DNA from: Pseudomonadota bacterium
GTDB lineage: Bacteria > Pseudomonadota > Alphaproteobacteria > Rhizobiales > Xanthobacteraceae
Length of the DNA: 64,000 nucleotides
Direction of reading: 5' to 3'
NCBI GenBank assembly: GCA_023451825.1
Contig: JAEXYA010000007.1
Coordinates: forward strand, 1-64,000
Shown: positions 43,279 through 52,018 of the stretch, in pieces
How the letters are laid out: each line of letters starts with the position of its first letter
Position numbering within the stretch: position 1 is the first letter of the stretch
Notes under the pieces: generated by a model
The model's input: the letters and a program-made list of their open reading frames with translations, nothing else
What the model was told of the DNA's origin: nothing
Database searches by the model: none
Program-made: the position numbers and the translations under genes

Positions 43279-45069
43279 ATGGCTAAGATGAAGGGCGGCG
43301 AAGTCATCGCCGAATATCTCGTCAAGCAAAAGGTGCCCTTCGTTTTCGGGATCTGCGGGCATGGCAATGTCGGCATTCTCGACGCGCTGCATGCAAATCG
43401 CGACAAGATCAAGCTGGTGTCGCCGCGCCACGAGCAGTGCGCAGGTCATATGGCTGACGCCTATTTCCGCGTGAAGCACCAGCCCGTCGCGACCTTGACG
43501 TCAACAGGTCCGGGCTCCGCCAATATGGTGATGTCGCTGGCAACAGCGCTGTCGGACTCCTCCACCTTTATGGCGATCACGGCGAATGTGCCGACCTCGC
43601 AGGCCAATCGTGCCCCGTTCCAGGAGCTGTATGCGCATAACCAGGCGGACTTCGCCCAGGTGTTGCGTCCGGTCGTGAAGCGCTCGTTCCAGCCGAGCCG
43701 CGTCGATATGCTGCCGCTGGCGCTGCGTCAGGGCTTTGACACGATGGTTACCGGCCGTCCAGGACCGGTAAATCTCGATATCCCTTACAACGTCTTCCAG
43801 GAGGAAGATGATGTTGAACTGCCGGCGCTATCGCACACGCATGGTAAGCATCGTCCGAGCGCCAGCGAAGGCGACGTAGCAGCGGCGCTCGATCTGCTGT
43901 CGCGGGCGAAACGTCCGGTGTTCTTTATCGGCCATGGCACCACGCTTGCCGAAGCCGGCCCGGAAATCACCGAACTGCAGCAGACGCTCGGCATTCCCGT
44001 CATCACATCGCCGAACGGCATGGGCTGCGTACCTTCGGACGATCCGCTGACGCTCGGTTTCATTGGACGGAACGGTGCCTATCCCGCCAATCAGGCCGGT
44101 CGGTTCTCGGATCTCGTGATCTGCATCGGCACGCGCTTCGATGATCGCTCGTCGTCGAGCTGGCATGCCGGTTATTCCTGGAATTTCCCGAACACCAAAC
44201 TGCTGCAGGTCGATATCGACCCCGCCGAACTCGGCCGCAATTATCCGCCGACCCTGGGCATCATTGCCGATGCCAAGGTGTTTGCGGCGCAGCTGCTTGC
44301 CGGGCTCGGCAAGCGCAAGGAAATCGCGCGCGAGAATTTCGGCGACTGGCGCGAGGAAGTCGCCGGTTGGGTGGCCGAATGGGAAAAGTTCATCCGTCCG
44401 AATTTCTCGTCGGTGACGACGCCGATCCGTCCGGAATATGTTGTCGGCGCGCTGCTCGATGTTCTGCCCGATGACGTGATCCTGTCGCTGGACTCCGGCG
44501 TACACCACAACTGGTTTATGCAGTTCTGGAAGCCGAAGCGCACGCAGAGCATGCTCAATAGCTGGGGCTATTCGTCCATGGGCTTTGGTGTCTGCGGCGT
44601 GCTCGGCGCGCAGCTCGCTGCACCCGATCGTCCCTGCGTCGCGGTGGTCGGCGACGGCGGTTTCATGATGGCGCCTTATGTGGTCGCCACTGCCGTCGAA
44701 TATGATCTGCCCTGCATCTGGATCGTCTGGAACAACTTTGCATGGGGCGCGATCCGCGACCTGCAATATGGCCTGTTCGAAGGCCGTGAGCTCGGCACCG
44801 CCTTCTACAAGGGCAATCAGGGCCCCGGCGGTGATCGCTACAATCCGGACTTCGCGGCGTGGGCCCGCGCATGCGGCGCAGACGGCGTGACCGTCACCCG
44901 CAGCGAGGATCTGCGCGGCGCTGTTGAAACTGCCATCAAAAACCGTCGGCCATGCGTGATCGATCTGCATGTCGACTCAGAAGTGCGGCCGCCATCGACC
45001 GGTACATGGGAGTTGCCTCCCATTCCTTACAAGGAACCGATCTTCGGCAAACCGCACCGTACGACTTGA
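43279..45069 (+). CDS. Thiamine-diphosphate-dependent lyase/decarboxylase
   Basis: A 596-residue enzyme of the acetolactate synthase / oxalyl-CoA decarboxylase / 2-hydroxyacyl-CoA lyase superfamily. Glu52 in S-P-R-H-E-Q-C-A-G is the ThDP-activating residue; the central domain spans about 195-345; the ThDP/Mg motif is G-D-G-G-F-M-M then W-N-N-F. No valine-pathway neighbours (small subunit, ketol-acid reductoisomerase) are present, so it is not the biosynthetic AHAS. With the CoA transferase, CoA ligase and ALDH nearby, cleavage of a 2-hydroxyacyl-CoA to formyl-CoA and an aldehyde is a reasonable hypothesis. Glyoxylate carboligase-type or benzaldehyde lyase-type chemistry remains possible. Confidence 0.88.
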   Translation: MAKMKGGEVIAEYLVKQKVPFVFGICGHGNVGILDALHANRDKIKLVSPRHEQCAGHMADAYFRVKHQPVATLTSTGPGSANMVMSLATALSDSSTFMAITANVPTSQANRAPFQELYAHNQADFAQVLRPVVKRSFQPSRVDMLPLALRQGFDTMVTGRPGPVNLDIPYNVFQEEDDVELPALSHTHGKHRPSASEGDVAAALDLLSRAKRPVFFIGHGTTLAEAGPEITELQQTLGIPVITSPNGMGCVPSDDPLTLGFIGRNGAYPANQAGRFSDLVICIGTRFDDRSSSSWHAGYSWNFPNTKLLQVDIDPAELGRNYPPTLGIIADAKVFAAQLLAGLGKRKEIARENFGDWREEVAGWVAEWEKFIRPNFSSVTTPIRPEYVVGALLDVLPDDVILSLDSGVHHNWFMQFWKPKRTQSMLNSWGYSSMGFGVCGVLGAQLAAPDRPCVAVVGDGGFMMAPYVVATAVEYDLPCIWIVWNNFAWGAIRDLQYGLFEGRELGTAFYKGNQGPGGDRYNPDFAAWARACGADGVTVTRSEDLRGAVETAIKNRRPCVIDLHVDSEVRPPSTGTWELPPIPYKEPIFGKPHRTT

Positions 45070-45104
45070 CAACAACGACACAAAAGAACCTGGGAGGAAA
45101 AGCG

Positions 45105-46340
45105 ATGAAGAAAGTGAATTCGGAACGACGCGCCATGATTGGCGCTGTTGCGGGCGCAGCTCTACTGTCAACCTTCGGTCTCGGCGCCGCGCAGGCGCAG
45201 TCCAACGAGCCGATCCGCATCGGCCTGATCTATTCGAAGCAGGGACCCGGTGCCGCTATCGGCCAGTATCTGCAGCGCGGCAGCGAGCTCGCCGTGGAGC
45301 AGGCCGGCCGCAAGGTGCTGGGTCGTCCCATCGAACTGATCTGGCTGGACGAGCCCAATCCGCAGGTGTCGCAGCAGAACATGCAGCGCCTGGTCGATGA
45401 GAACAAGGTCGTCGCCGTGGTAGGCGGCAACTACTCGTCGTCCGCGCTCGCCATGATGAGCGTCGCCAATCGCGAGAAGATTCCGCTGATCCTCACCGGC
45501 GCTGCCGCCAGCGAAATCACCGGCAAGAACTGCAGCCGCTATACGTTCCGTACCCAGGCCACCGTTCCGGTGCAGATGGAAGGCCTGATGCCTTACATCT
45601 CGCAGATCGGCAAGAAGGTCTATTTCATCACCGCGTCCTATGCCTTCGGCCAGGACATCCTGCGTTCCTCGCGCGCGCTGCTGAAGAAGGTCGGCGCGAC
45701 CGAAGTCGGTGTCGATGAAGTGCCGATCAATACCGCGGATTACAGCTCCTACGTCCTCAAGATCCGTCAGGCGAAGCCGGATGTGGTGGTTGGCGGTCTG
45801 GTCGGTGGCGACTTTTCTAACTTCCTGAAGCAGTGGAACGAAATGGGGATGAAGGACAAGATCCCCTATGGCGCCATCGCCGTCACCGACACCGACTTCT
45901 GGGATGTCGGCGCGCAGGCCTCGACCGGCATTTATGTGAAGCCCTGGTATTACAACAACCCGAAGAATACCGAGGCCGAGAAGAAGATGATTGCCGACTT
46001 CCAGAAGAAGTACAACGAGCCGCCGTCGGACAAGACCTGGTCGGGCTGGACCGGCATGCGCGCGCTGCTGGAGTCGATCGAGGCCGCCAAGTCCACGGAT
46101 TCGAAGGCGATCGTGACCGCGCTCGAGAAGTGGAAGAACACCGAAGAAGCGTTCCCGTTCTATTTCCGTGAATGGGATCACCAGCTGGTGCGTCCGGCCG
46201 TGATCGTCGGCGTCAAGAAGCAGATCACCGACAAGTGGGATTACTTCGACGTGCTGAAGAACACCTCCGCGACGGCTGAAGAAACCGAGAAGGCCTTCGG
46301 CACCAAGGAGGAAATCGGTTGCAACATGCCGGCTCTCTGA
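45105..46340 (+). CDS. Branched-chain-type ABC transporter substrate-binding protein
   Basis: A 411-residue periplasmic binding protein of the Leu/Ile/Val-type (Peripla_BP_6) family. The signal peptide begins M-K-K-V-N-S-E-R-R-A-M-I-G and ends A-A-Q-A-Q-S; the R-R before the hydrophobic stretch is Tat-like. The mature protein starts I-R-I-G-L-I-Y-S-K-Q-G-P-G. GGGAGG lies just upstream of the ATG. It is 35 bases after the ThDP enzyme and directly before livH-type and fused permease/ATPase genes, so it is the receptor of that transporter. Binding proteins of this type carry amino acids, aromatic acids, urea or other carboxylates. Confidence 0.92.
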   Translation: MKKVNSERRAMIGAVAGAALLSTFGLGAAQAQSNEPIRIGLIYSKQGPGAAIGQYLQRGSELAVEQAGRKVLGRPIELIWLDEPNPQVSQQNMQRLVDENKVVAVVGGNYSSSALAMMSVANREKIPLILTGAAASEITGKNCSRYTFRTQATVPVQMEGLMPYISQIGKKVYFITASYAFGQDILRSSRALLKKVGATEVGVDEVPINTADYSSYVLKIRQAKPDVVVGGLVGGDFSNFLKQWNEMGMKDKIPYGAIAVTDTDFWDVGAQASTGIYVKPWYYNNPKNTEAEKKMIADFQKKYNEPPSDKTWSGWTGMRALLESIEAAKSTDSKAIVTALEKWKNTEEAFPFYFREWDHQLVRPAVIVGVKKQITDKWDYFDVLKNTSATAEETEKAFGTKEEIGCNMPAL

Positions 46341-46393
46341 GCCGGCACGTCACCTGAGATCCTTTCTCGTGCAGCATCCGAACGGGTGGAAAC

Positions 46394-47263
46394 ATGCTTG
46401 ATACCCTTGTCTCACAGGCGGCCAATGGGCTCGTCCTTGGCTTTATCTATGTTCTGATTGCCGTGGGGCTTTCCATCACGTTCGGATTGCTCGGCGTCAT
46501 CAACTTCGCGCATGGCGCCTTCTTCGCGCTGGGTGCCTATTTCGCCTGGCAGCTGTTCCAGCTGTTCGGCTGGCCGGCGGTGATTTTCGCGCCAATTCTG
46601 GTGGGGCTTGTCGGCATGCTCGTGGAGGTGACGCTCATCCGTCGCCTCTACGGCAAGGAGCCGTTGCTCAGCCTGATCGTGACCTTTGCGCTCGCGCTGC
46701 TGATCGAAGCCTTGATCCGTTACATCTGGGGCGCGGATGGCAAGCCGTTCAATCCGCCGCCATTCACCACGGGTATTGTCGAGCTCGGGCCGTTGCTGAT
46801 CACCAAATATCGCGTCGCCGTGCTCGGCGCGACGATCGCGACGCTGCTCGGTCTGTGGGCGTTCCTTGCCTGGACGCCCTACGGCCGCGTGCTGCGCGCC
46901 GGCAGCCGCGATCCGGAAATGGTCGAACTGCTTGGCATCAATCTGCCACGCGTGCTCACCGCCGTCTTCGGCCTCGGCTGTGCATTAGCTGCCATCGGCG
47001 GCGTGCTGGCTGCGCCGCTGTGGACGGTGTCGCCGTCCATGGCCGCGAATGCCGTCATGCCGGCTTTCGTGGTCGTGGCCATCGGCGGTCTCGGCTCGTT
47101 GAGCGGGGCCGTCGTCGCCGGCCTCGCGGTTGGCATCGTCACCTCGCTGACCATTCAGTTCTGGCCCGAAGCCGCTGCGGCTTCGATGTACGCCCTCATG
47201 TTTGCAATCATGCTGATCCGGCCCCGCGGTCTGTTCGGCGAGCGCTGGGAGCGCTTCGAATGA
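46394..47263 (+). CDS. LivH-type ABC transporter permease
   Basis: A 289-residue inner-membrane permease of the branched-chain amino acid transporter family. About eight hydrophobic helices, with the LivH-typical start L-V-S-Q-A-A-N-G-L-V-L-G-F-I-Y and G-V-I-N-F-A-H-G-A-F-F. The EAA-like cytoplasmic loop has the pattern R-A-G-S-R-D-P-E-M-V-E-L-L-G-I-N. Its stop codon overlaps the start of the following fusion protein (ATGA). It would pair with the LivM half of that fusion to make the translocation pore. Confidence 0.93.
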   Translation: MLDTLVSQAANGLVLGFIYVLIAVGLSITFGLLGVINFAHGAFFALGAYFAWQLFQLFGWPAVIFAPILVGLVGMLVEVTLIRRLYGKEPLLSLIVTFALALLIEALIRYIWGADGKPFNPPPFTTGIVELGPLLITKYRVAVLGATIATLLGLWAFLAWTPYGRVLRAGSRDPEMVELLGINLPRVLTAVFGLGCALAAIGGVLAAPLWTVSPSMAANAVMPAFVVVAIGGLGSLSGAVVAGLAVGIVTSLTIQFWPEAAAASMYALMFAIMLIRPRGLFGERWERFE

Positions 47264-49827
47264 CAACCAATCGTTCCGTTCTTCGTCGGCTTAGCGAACA
47301 TCCCATCGCCATCATGACGGCGGTGTTCGTTGTCGCAACAGGTATTGCCATGGTCACCGGCATGCCGATCCATCGCATCACGCAAATCGCCGTCTACACG
47401 CTCTATGCGGGTGGCGTGAACTTCCTGATCGGCTATCTCGGCCTGGTGCCGTTCGGTGCATCATTCTTCTTCGGCTGCGCCAGCTATGCGCTGGCCATCG
47501 GCAGTGCATCGCTCGGCGGCAACGAAATCACCGGCATCGTTCTTGCGGCACTGTTCTCGCTGCTGCTGGCGCTGATTGTCGGTGCCATCATCCTGCGTCG
47601 CCGCGGTCTGTATTTCTCGCTGCTGACGCTGGCGTGCTCGCAGATCGCGTTCGAAATCGCGTTCAAATGGACGGCGGTGACGGGCGGTGAAAACGGCCTG
47701 CAAAATGTCGAGCGTCCGCTGTTTGCACATGCGATGCCGTTCCACATCTTCTCGCTCGTTATCGTGCTGGGAACGAGCTGGGCACTGTGGCGTCTCGTTC
47801 ACGCGCCGTTCGGCCGCGTGATGCAGGCGATCCGCGACAACGAACAGCGCGTGTCGAGCCTCGGCTTCGACACCTATCGCACCAAGCTGATCGCTCTGGT
47901 CGTGGCGGGCGGCGCCATCGGTATCGGCGGCGGCTTGATGTCGCTGCTGCTCCAGGGCGTCTATGCCAACAATCTGAGCTGGCAACATGCGGGCGATCCG
48001 GTGCTGATGGCAGCACTCGGCGGCGTGCATCACTTCCTCGGCCCGCTCTGGGGCGCGATCATCTTCATCACGCTGGAAGATCGCCTCAGTGCCTTTACCG
48101 AAAACTGGTGGCTGTTCTTCGCGCCGATCATCATCGCCTTCGCGTTGCTGTCTCATGAAGGCGTGCAGGGCATCTTCCAGCGCATCATCGGCCGCAATCG
48201 CTGGACGCTGACGCGCGCGGAGATTCCGGCGCGTCCGGCCACCATCGCGCCGCTCGTTCCCGCGCATACCGGCGTGCAGCAGGATTCGACGCCGATCCTG
48301 GTGATCCAGAACGTCTCGAAGCGCTTCGGTTCGATCGTCACGCAGGACAATGTCTCGCTTGAAGTCAGCCGCACCGGCCTGCACAGCCTGATCGGCCCCA
48401 ATGGCGCCGGCAAGACGACGCTGTTCAACCTGCTCACCGGCGTGCATAAGATCGACAGCGGCAACATCCTGTTCGAAGGCAAGCCGATCCAGTCGCTCGC
48501 GCCGCACAAGCGCGCCCGCCTCGGGATGTCGCGTTCGTTCCAGATCCTCAGCGTGTTCCCGAACCTCACGGCGTTCGAGAACGTACGTGTCGCGGTGCAG
48601 GCAGCGCAGCGGCAATGGGGCGGCTACTGGCGCGATGCCTATGACGATGACGGTGCCAATGCCCGCGTCTGGTCGTTGCTCGATGCGGTCGGCCTTGCCG
48701 ATCGCGCTGCCGAGAACTGCGCGAATCTCGCCCATGGCGAGAAGCGGCTGCTCGAAATCGCCATGTCGCTGGCGACCGACGCAAATCTGCTGCTGCTCGA
48801 CGAGCCGCTGGCCGGCCTTGCCGAGTCCGATCGTAAGACCGTCGGCGAACTGATCCAGCGTCTGGCGAAATCCCATGCCGTGTTGCTGATCGAACACGAT
48901 ATCGATCGCGTGCTGTCGCTGTCGGATCGCATCACCGTGCTGCATCAGGGCCGCCTGATCGCCGATGGCAAGCCTTCCGAAGTCGCCGGTCATCCTGAGG
49001 TGATCGCGGCCTATCTCGGCACTGCACATGGCAAGGCTCTGCCGCCGCCGCGTGCCGCCGAAGCCCGCGACATTCCGAAGATCGGCACAGCCACGGCGCC
49101 GCTGCTCAAGGTCGAAGGCATTCGTGCTGGTTACGGCGGCTCCACAGTGCTCGATGGTCTGGACCTCACGGTGCAGCCCGGCGAAGTCGTGGCACTGCTC
49201 GGCCGCAACGGTGTCGGCAAGACCACATCGCTCCGCGCCCTTACCGGCACGCTGCCGTTGGCATCGGGATCGATCACCTTCGACGGCAAGCAGATCGGCG
49301 GGCTGCGGCCGGATGAGATCAACCGTGCCGGCATCTCGCTGGTGCCGGAAGGCCGTCGCCTGTTCCCGAACCTCACGGTTGAAGAAAACCTCAAGCTTGC
49401 GGCGCGCCGTGGCGGCGCCTCGCAGGAAGAGATTTGCGACCTGTTCCCGAAGCTGCGCACCTTGATGCGCCAGCGGGCGGAAAACCTGTCGGGCGGTGAA
49501 CGCCAGATGGTGGCCATCTCGCGCGCGCTGATGGTGCCGAGCCGTCTGATCCTGCTGGACGAGCCGTTCGAAGGACTCGCACCGGCCGTCGTGCAGGAAG
49601 TCCGCGAAGCCGTCGCCAAGCTGACCAGCAAAGCAAGTCTTGTGATCGTCGAACATCACGCCGAAAGCGTGCTGGCAATGGCGGATCGCGCCTATGTGCT
49701 GGTCAATGGCAAGGTCGCTTTCAGCGGAGATGCCGCAACATTGGCAGCTGACGTCGCTCTGCAGGAACGCCTGCTCGGCATCACCAAGGCAGCTGACCTG
49801 TTGCCTGATGCGGCGCGGGCGGTCTAA
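47260..49827 (+). CDS. LivM-LivG-LivF triple fusion: ABC permease with two ATPase domains
   Basis: One 855-residue frame holds three normally separate subunits. Residues 1 to about 310 form a LivM-type permease (about eight helices; Q-A-I-R-D-N-E-Q-R-V-S-S-L-G-F). Residues about 345-590 form a LivG-type ATPase: Walker A G-P-N-G-A-G-K-T-T at 379-387, Walker B D514-E515, with a signature reading L-A-H-G-E instead of L-S-G-G. Residues about 610-840 form a LivF-type ATPase: Walker A G-R-N-G-V-G-K-T-T at 648-656, signature L-S-G-G-E, Walker B D767-E768. LivM-LivG fusions are known; adding LivF is uncommon. No internal stop or frameshift is seen. The neighbouring binding protein and LivH complete the transporter. 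Confidence 0.92.
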   Translation: MTTNRSVLRRLSEHPIAIMTAVFVVATGIAMVTGMPIHRITQIAVYTLYAGGVNFLIGYLGLVPFGASFFFGCASYALAIGSASLGGNEITGIVLAALFSLLLALIVGAIILRRRGLYFSLLTLACSQIAFEIAFKWTAVTGGENGLQNVERPLFAHAMPFHIFSLVIVLGTSWALWRLVHAPFGRVMQAIRDNEQRVSSLGFDTYRTKLIALVVAGGAIGIGGGLMSLLLQGVYANNLSWQHAGDPVLMAALGGVHHFLGPLWGAIIFITLEDRLSAFTENWWLFFAPIIIAFALLSHEGVQGIFQRIIGRNRWTLTRAEIPARPATIAPLVPAHTGVQQDSTPILVIQNVSKRFGSIVTQDNVSLEVSRTGLHSLIGPNGAGKTTLFNLLTGVHKIDSGNILFEGKPIQSLAPHKRARLGMSRSFQILSVFPNLTAFENVRVAVQAAQRQWGGYWRDAYDDDGANARVWSLLDAVGLADRAAENCANLAHGEKRLLEIAMSLATDANLLLLDEPLAGLAESDRKTVGELIQRLAKSHAVLLIEHDIDRVLSLSDRITVLHQGRLIADGKPSEVAGHPEVIAAYLGTAHGKALPPPRAAEARDIPKIGTATAPLLKVEGIRAGYGGSTVLDGLDLTVQPGEVVALLGRNGVGKTTSLRALTGTLPLASGSITFDGKQIGGLRPDEINRAGISLVPEGRRLFPNLTVEENLKLAARRGGASQEEICDLFPKLRTLMRQRAENLSGGERQMVAISRALMVPSRLILLDEPFEGLAPAVVQEVREAVAKLTSKASLVIVEHHAESVLAMADRAYVLVNGKVAFSGDAATLAADVALQERLLGITKAADLLPDAARAV

Positions 49828-50657
49828 TGGCGCGCGCGATCGGCATCAACACCTACGGCTATATCTGGTCGGTCCCGGCTGCCGCATGCGTGCGGCATCT
49901 CGGCAAGCTCGGTTATCGCCAGGTCGAATTCCTGTTGCAGCCACCGCATCTGTCCTTCGATGATTTTGGACCGGAGCTGCGGCGCGAATTGCGATCGGCT
50001 CTCCAGGACATCGGCGCGGTCAAGACGGCGATCAACCTGCCCAGCCTCGATCATAATCTCGCCAGTCCGTTCGGTCGGGCGCGCGATGCGGCGGTGAAGA
50101 TGTTCGAGGACACGATCGATCTCGCTGCCGATATCGGTGCCGAGACGGTGGTGGTGGTACCCGGCCGCATGAGCCCGCTGTTTCCCCCAAGCATGGAGAA
50201 TCGCATGGGCTGGGTCGGCGAGGGCGTAGCGAAGCTGCTGCCGCGCGCGGAACAACGTGGTGTGACGCTCGCCATTGAGAACGTGCCGTTCGCCGCGTTT
50301 CCGGACAAGGATACGCTGGAGCGCTTTGTGCGCGGCTTCACGTCAAAGTCGATCGGTGTGTGCTACGACGCTGCCAATGCCCATTTCATCAAGGAGGATC
50401 CGGCCGCCGGCATCCGCCAGCTCGCCGATCTCCTGCGTGTCGTGCATCTGTCCGACACCGGCCAGGTGCATTGGCGGCACGATCCGATCGGCACCGGCAC
50501 CGTGCCGTTTGCGGACGTGGCGAAAGCCATGGATGCCATCGACTTTAAGGGAGCCTGCACATTGGAAATCATCGGGCCGGATCCTGATGCAGCGATCCTG
50601 AGCAGCCATCGCGCGCTCGAGGCGCTCGGTTTCGTCAAGGCGGGAGCAGGCGCATGA
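49827..50657 (+). CDS. Xylose-isomerase-like TIM barrel (sugar phosphate isomerase/epimerase)
   Basis: A 276-residue AP-endonuclease-2/xylose-isomerase-like TIM barrel. Metal-ligand motifs are visible: A-I-E-N-V-P (Glu), C-Y-D-A-A-N-A-H (Asp, His), V-V-H-L-S-D-T-G (His) and L-E-I-I-G (Glu) at the expected strand ends. Family members isomerise, epimerise or dehydrate sugar and sugar-acid derivatives. The start overlaps the preceding stop (TAATG), and the stop overlaps the next start by ATGA, so it is translationally linked to the transporter and to the epimerase gene. Confidence 0.87.
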   Translation: MARAIGINTYGYIWSVPAAACVRHLGKLGYRQVEFLLQPPHLSFDDFGPELRRELRSALQDIGAVKTAINLPSLDHNLASPFGRARDAAVKMFEDTIDLAADIGAETVVVVPGRMSPLFPPSMENRMGWVGEGVAKLLPRAEQRGVTLAIENVPFAAFPDKDTLERFVRGFTSKSIGVCYDAANAHFIKEDPAAGIRQLADLLRVVHLSDTGQVHWRHDPIGTGTVPFADVAKAMDAIDFKGACTLEIIGPDPDAAILSSHRALEALGFVKAGAGA

Positions 50658-51568
50658 GCACAATTCTGGTCACAGGTGCTGCCGGTCTGCTCGGCCGCCA
50701 CGTCGTCCGCGATCTTCTCGCGCATGGTCATACGGTGCGCGGCCTCGATCGCCGACGGGCGGATGAAGACATCGAATGGCATGTGGGCGACGTCACATCG
50801 CCGGAGCTCGTTGCCAAGGCTGTCGCCGGCGCCGATGCGGTCATGCATATCGCGGCGATCCCGAATATCTGGTCGGGCGACGGCCAGACCATCATGCGGG
50901 TCAATCTGCTCGGCACCTACACGGTGTTGGACGCTGCCGAAGCGGCAGGCATCAAGCGCGTGATCTTCTGCTCCAGCGATTCCGTCGCCGGCTATACCGT
51001 TCGCGAAGGCAAGATGCTCGCGCCGCATTATGCGCCGCTCGATCTCGATCATCCGCTGCTGGCGACCGATCCCTATGCCATCAGCAAGGTGGCCGGCGAA
51101 GATCTGGCGCGCGCTTTTGCGCTGCGCGGCATGTCGGTGGTCGCGCTGCGCACCGTGTTCGTGGCCTATCCCGACATGGCCGGCGAAATCGTCGCCCGTG
51201 CGAAGGATCCCGACAATTATCGCGGCCCGATGGTCGGCGGCCCGTCATCGGCCGGCGGCGGCCCGCTGCATCATCACATCGATCCGCGCGATCTCGCCCG
51301 TGCTTTCCGGCTCGCTTACGAGTTGAAGATGGCACCAGGTGAGTTCGAGCGCTTCTATCTGTCCGCGCAGGTGACGCTTTCGCCGGAGCCGACGCTGGAC
51401 AGGCTGCGTCGGTTGCATGGCGGCAGCGTCGAGGTCCGCAATCCCGACATCTATGCCAAGCAGCCCTTCGCGCCGCTTTACGATCTCACGCATGCGGCGG
51501 AGCGTCTCGGCTTCGTCGCAGAACATGACCAGCGGCATCTGCTCGCCGGCCTTCCCGGATTTTCTTGA
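50654..51568 (+). CDS. NAD-dependent epimerase/dehydratase
   Basis: A 304-residue extended SDR. The dinucleotide motif T-G-A-A-G-L-L-G-R is near the N-terminus and the catalytic pair is in D-P-Y-A-I-S-K (Tyr and Lys). The rest shows the normal substrate domain, with H-H-H-I-D-P-R-D-L-A-R-A-F late in the protein. It sits between the TIM barrel and cupin genes. A role in oxidising or epimerising a polyhydroxylated or cyclic intermediate is likely; nucleotide-sugar biosynthesis is less likely given the catabolic context. Confidence 0.88.
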   Translation: MSTILVTGAAGLLGRHVVRDLLAHGHTVRGLDRRRADEDIEWHVGDVTSPELVAKAVAGADAVMHIAAIPNIWSGDGQTIMRVNLLGTYTVLDAAEAAGIKRVIFCSSDSVAGYTVREGKMLAPHYAPLDLDHPLLATDPYAISKVAGEDLARAFALRGMSVVALRTVFVAYPDMAGEIVARAKDPDNYRGPMVGGPSSAGGGPLHHHIDPRDLARAFRLAYELKMAPGEFERFYLSAQVTLSPEPTLDRLRRLHGGSVEVRNPDIYAKQPFAPLYDLTHAAERLGFVAEHDQRHLLAGLPGFS

Positions 51569-51579
51569 GGAGTACGTCC

Positions 51580-52008
51580 ATGACTTTCGTGTCCCCCGAC
51601 CCCAATGCTTTCGCCGATGCCGGCACCGCCGAGAAGAAATATGCGGTCACCCGCAATCTCGGCGAACTGCTGTGGATCGAATATCCCGGTCATTTCAACC
51701 ATGCCCTCTCCAAGGCGATCGTGACGCCCGAGGTCACCGGCAGCCGGTTCTTCGATCACCGCATTTCGACCTATGCGCCCGGCGCCCATGTGGAGAGTCA
51801 TTCGCACAAGGTCCAGGAGCAGATCTATCACGTGCTCGCCGGCGAGGGCATTCTCGTGGTGGACGGCGAGCGCCGTCTGGTGCGCGCGAACGACGTCACC
51901 TTCATCCCGCCCGGCGTGGTACATGAATTTCATTGCACGGGGACCGAGCGGCTGACCTTCCTGGTCATCACTTCGCCGCCCACCGACGACGAGCCGCAGC
52001 CGCGCTGA
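51580..52008 (+). CDS. Cupin-domain protein
   Basis: A 142-residue single-domain cupin. Motif 1 reads H-V-E-S-H-S-H-K-V-Q-E-Q-I-Y-H-V-L-A-G-E-G and motif 2 P-P-G-V-V-H-E-F-H, giving three His and one Glu as likely metal ligands. ATG 51580 follows GAGG with suitable spacing; the gene lies 11 nt after the epimerase. Cupins of this size are dioxygenases, isomerases or lyases, or bind sugar acids. It probably acts on the same intermediate as its neighbours. Confidence 0.85.
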   Translation: MTFVSPDPNAFADAGTAEKKYAVTRNLGELLWIEYPGHFNHALSKAIVTPEVTGSRFFDHRISTYAPGAHVESHSHKVQEQIYHVLAGEGILVVDGERRLVRANDVTFIPPGVVHEFHCTGTERLTFLVITSPPTDDEPQPR

Positions 52009-52018
52009 GGCCCATCCG

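Noticed and set aside
43279..45069. Biosynthetic acetolactate synthase (ilvB)
   Set aside because: No small subunit or ilvC nearby, and the operon is catabolic with an ABC transporter and ALDH.
46855..47259. N-terminal extension of the LivMGF fusion
   Set aside because: It overlaps livH out of frame; the ATG at 47260 in the ATGA overlap gives a normal LivM start.
47461..49659. 732-codon minus-strand open frame
   Set aside because: Lies wholly opposite the LivM-LivG-LivF fusion; its composition (His/Arg/Gln-rich) is that of a shadow frame of a GC-rich gene.
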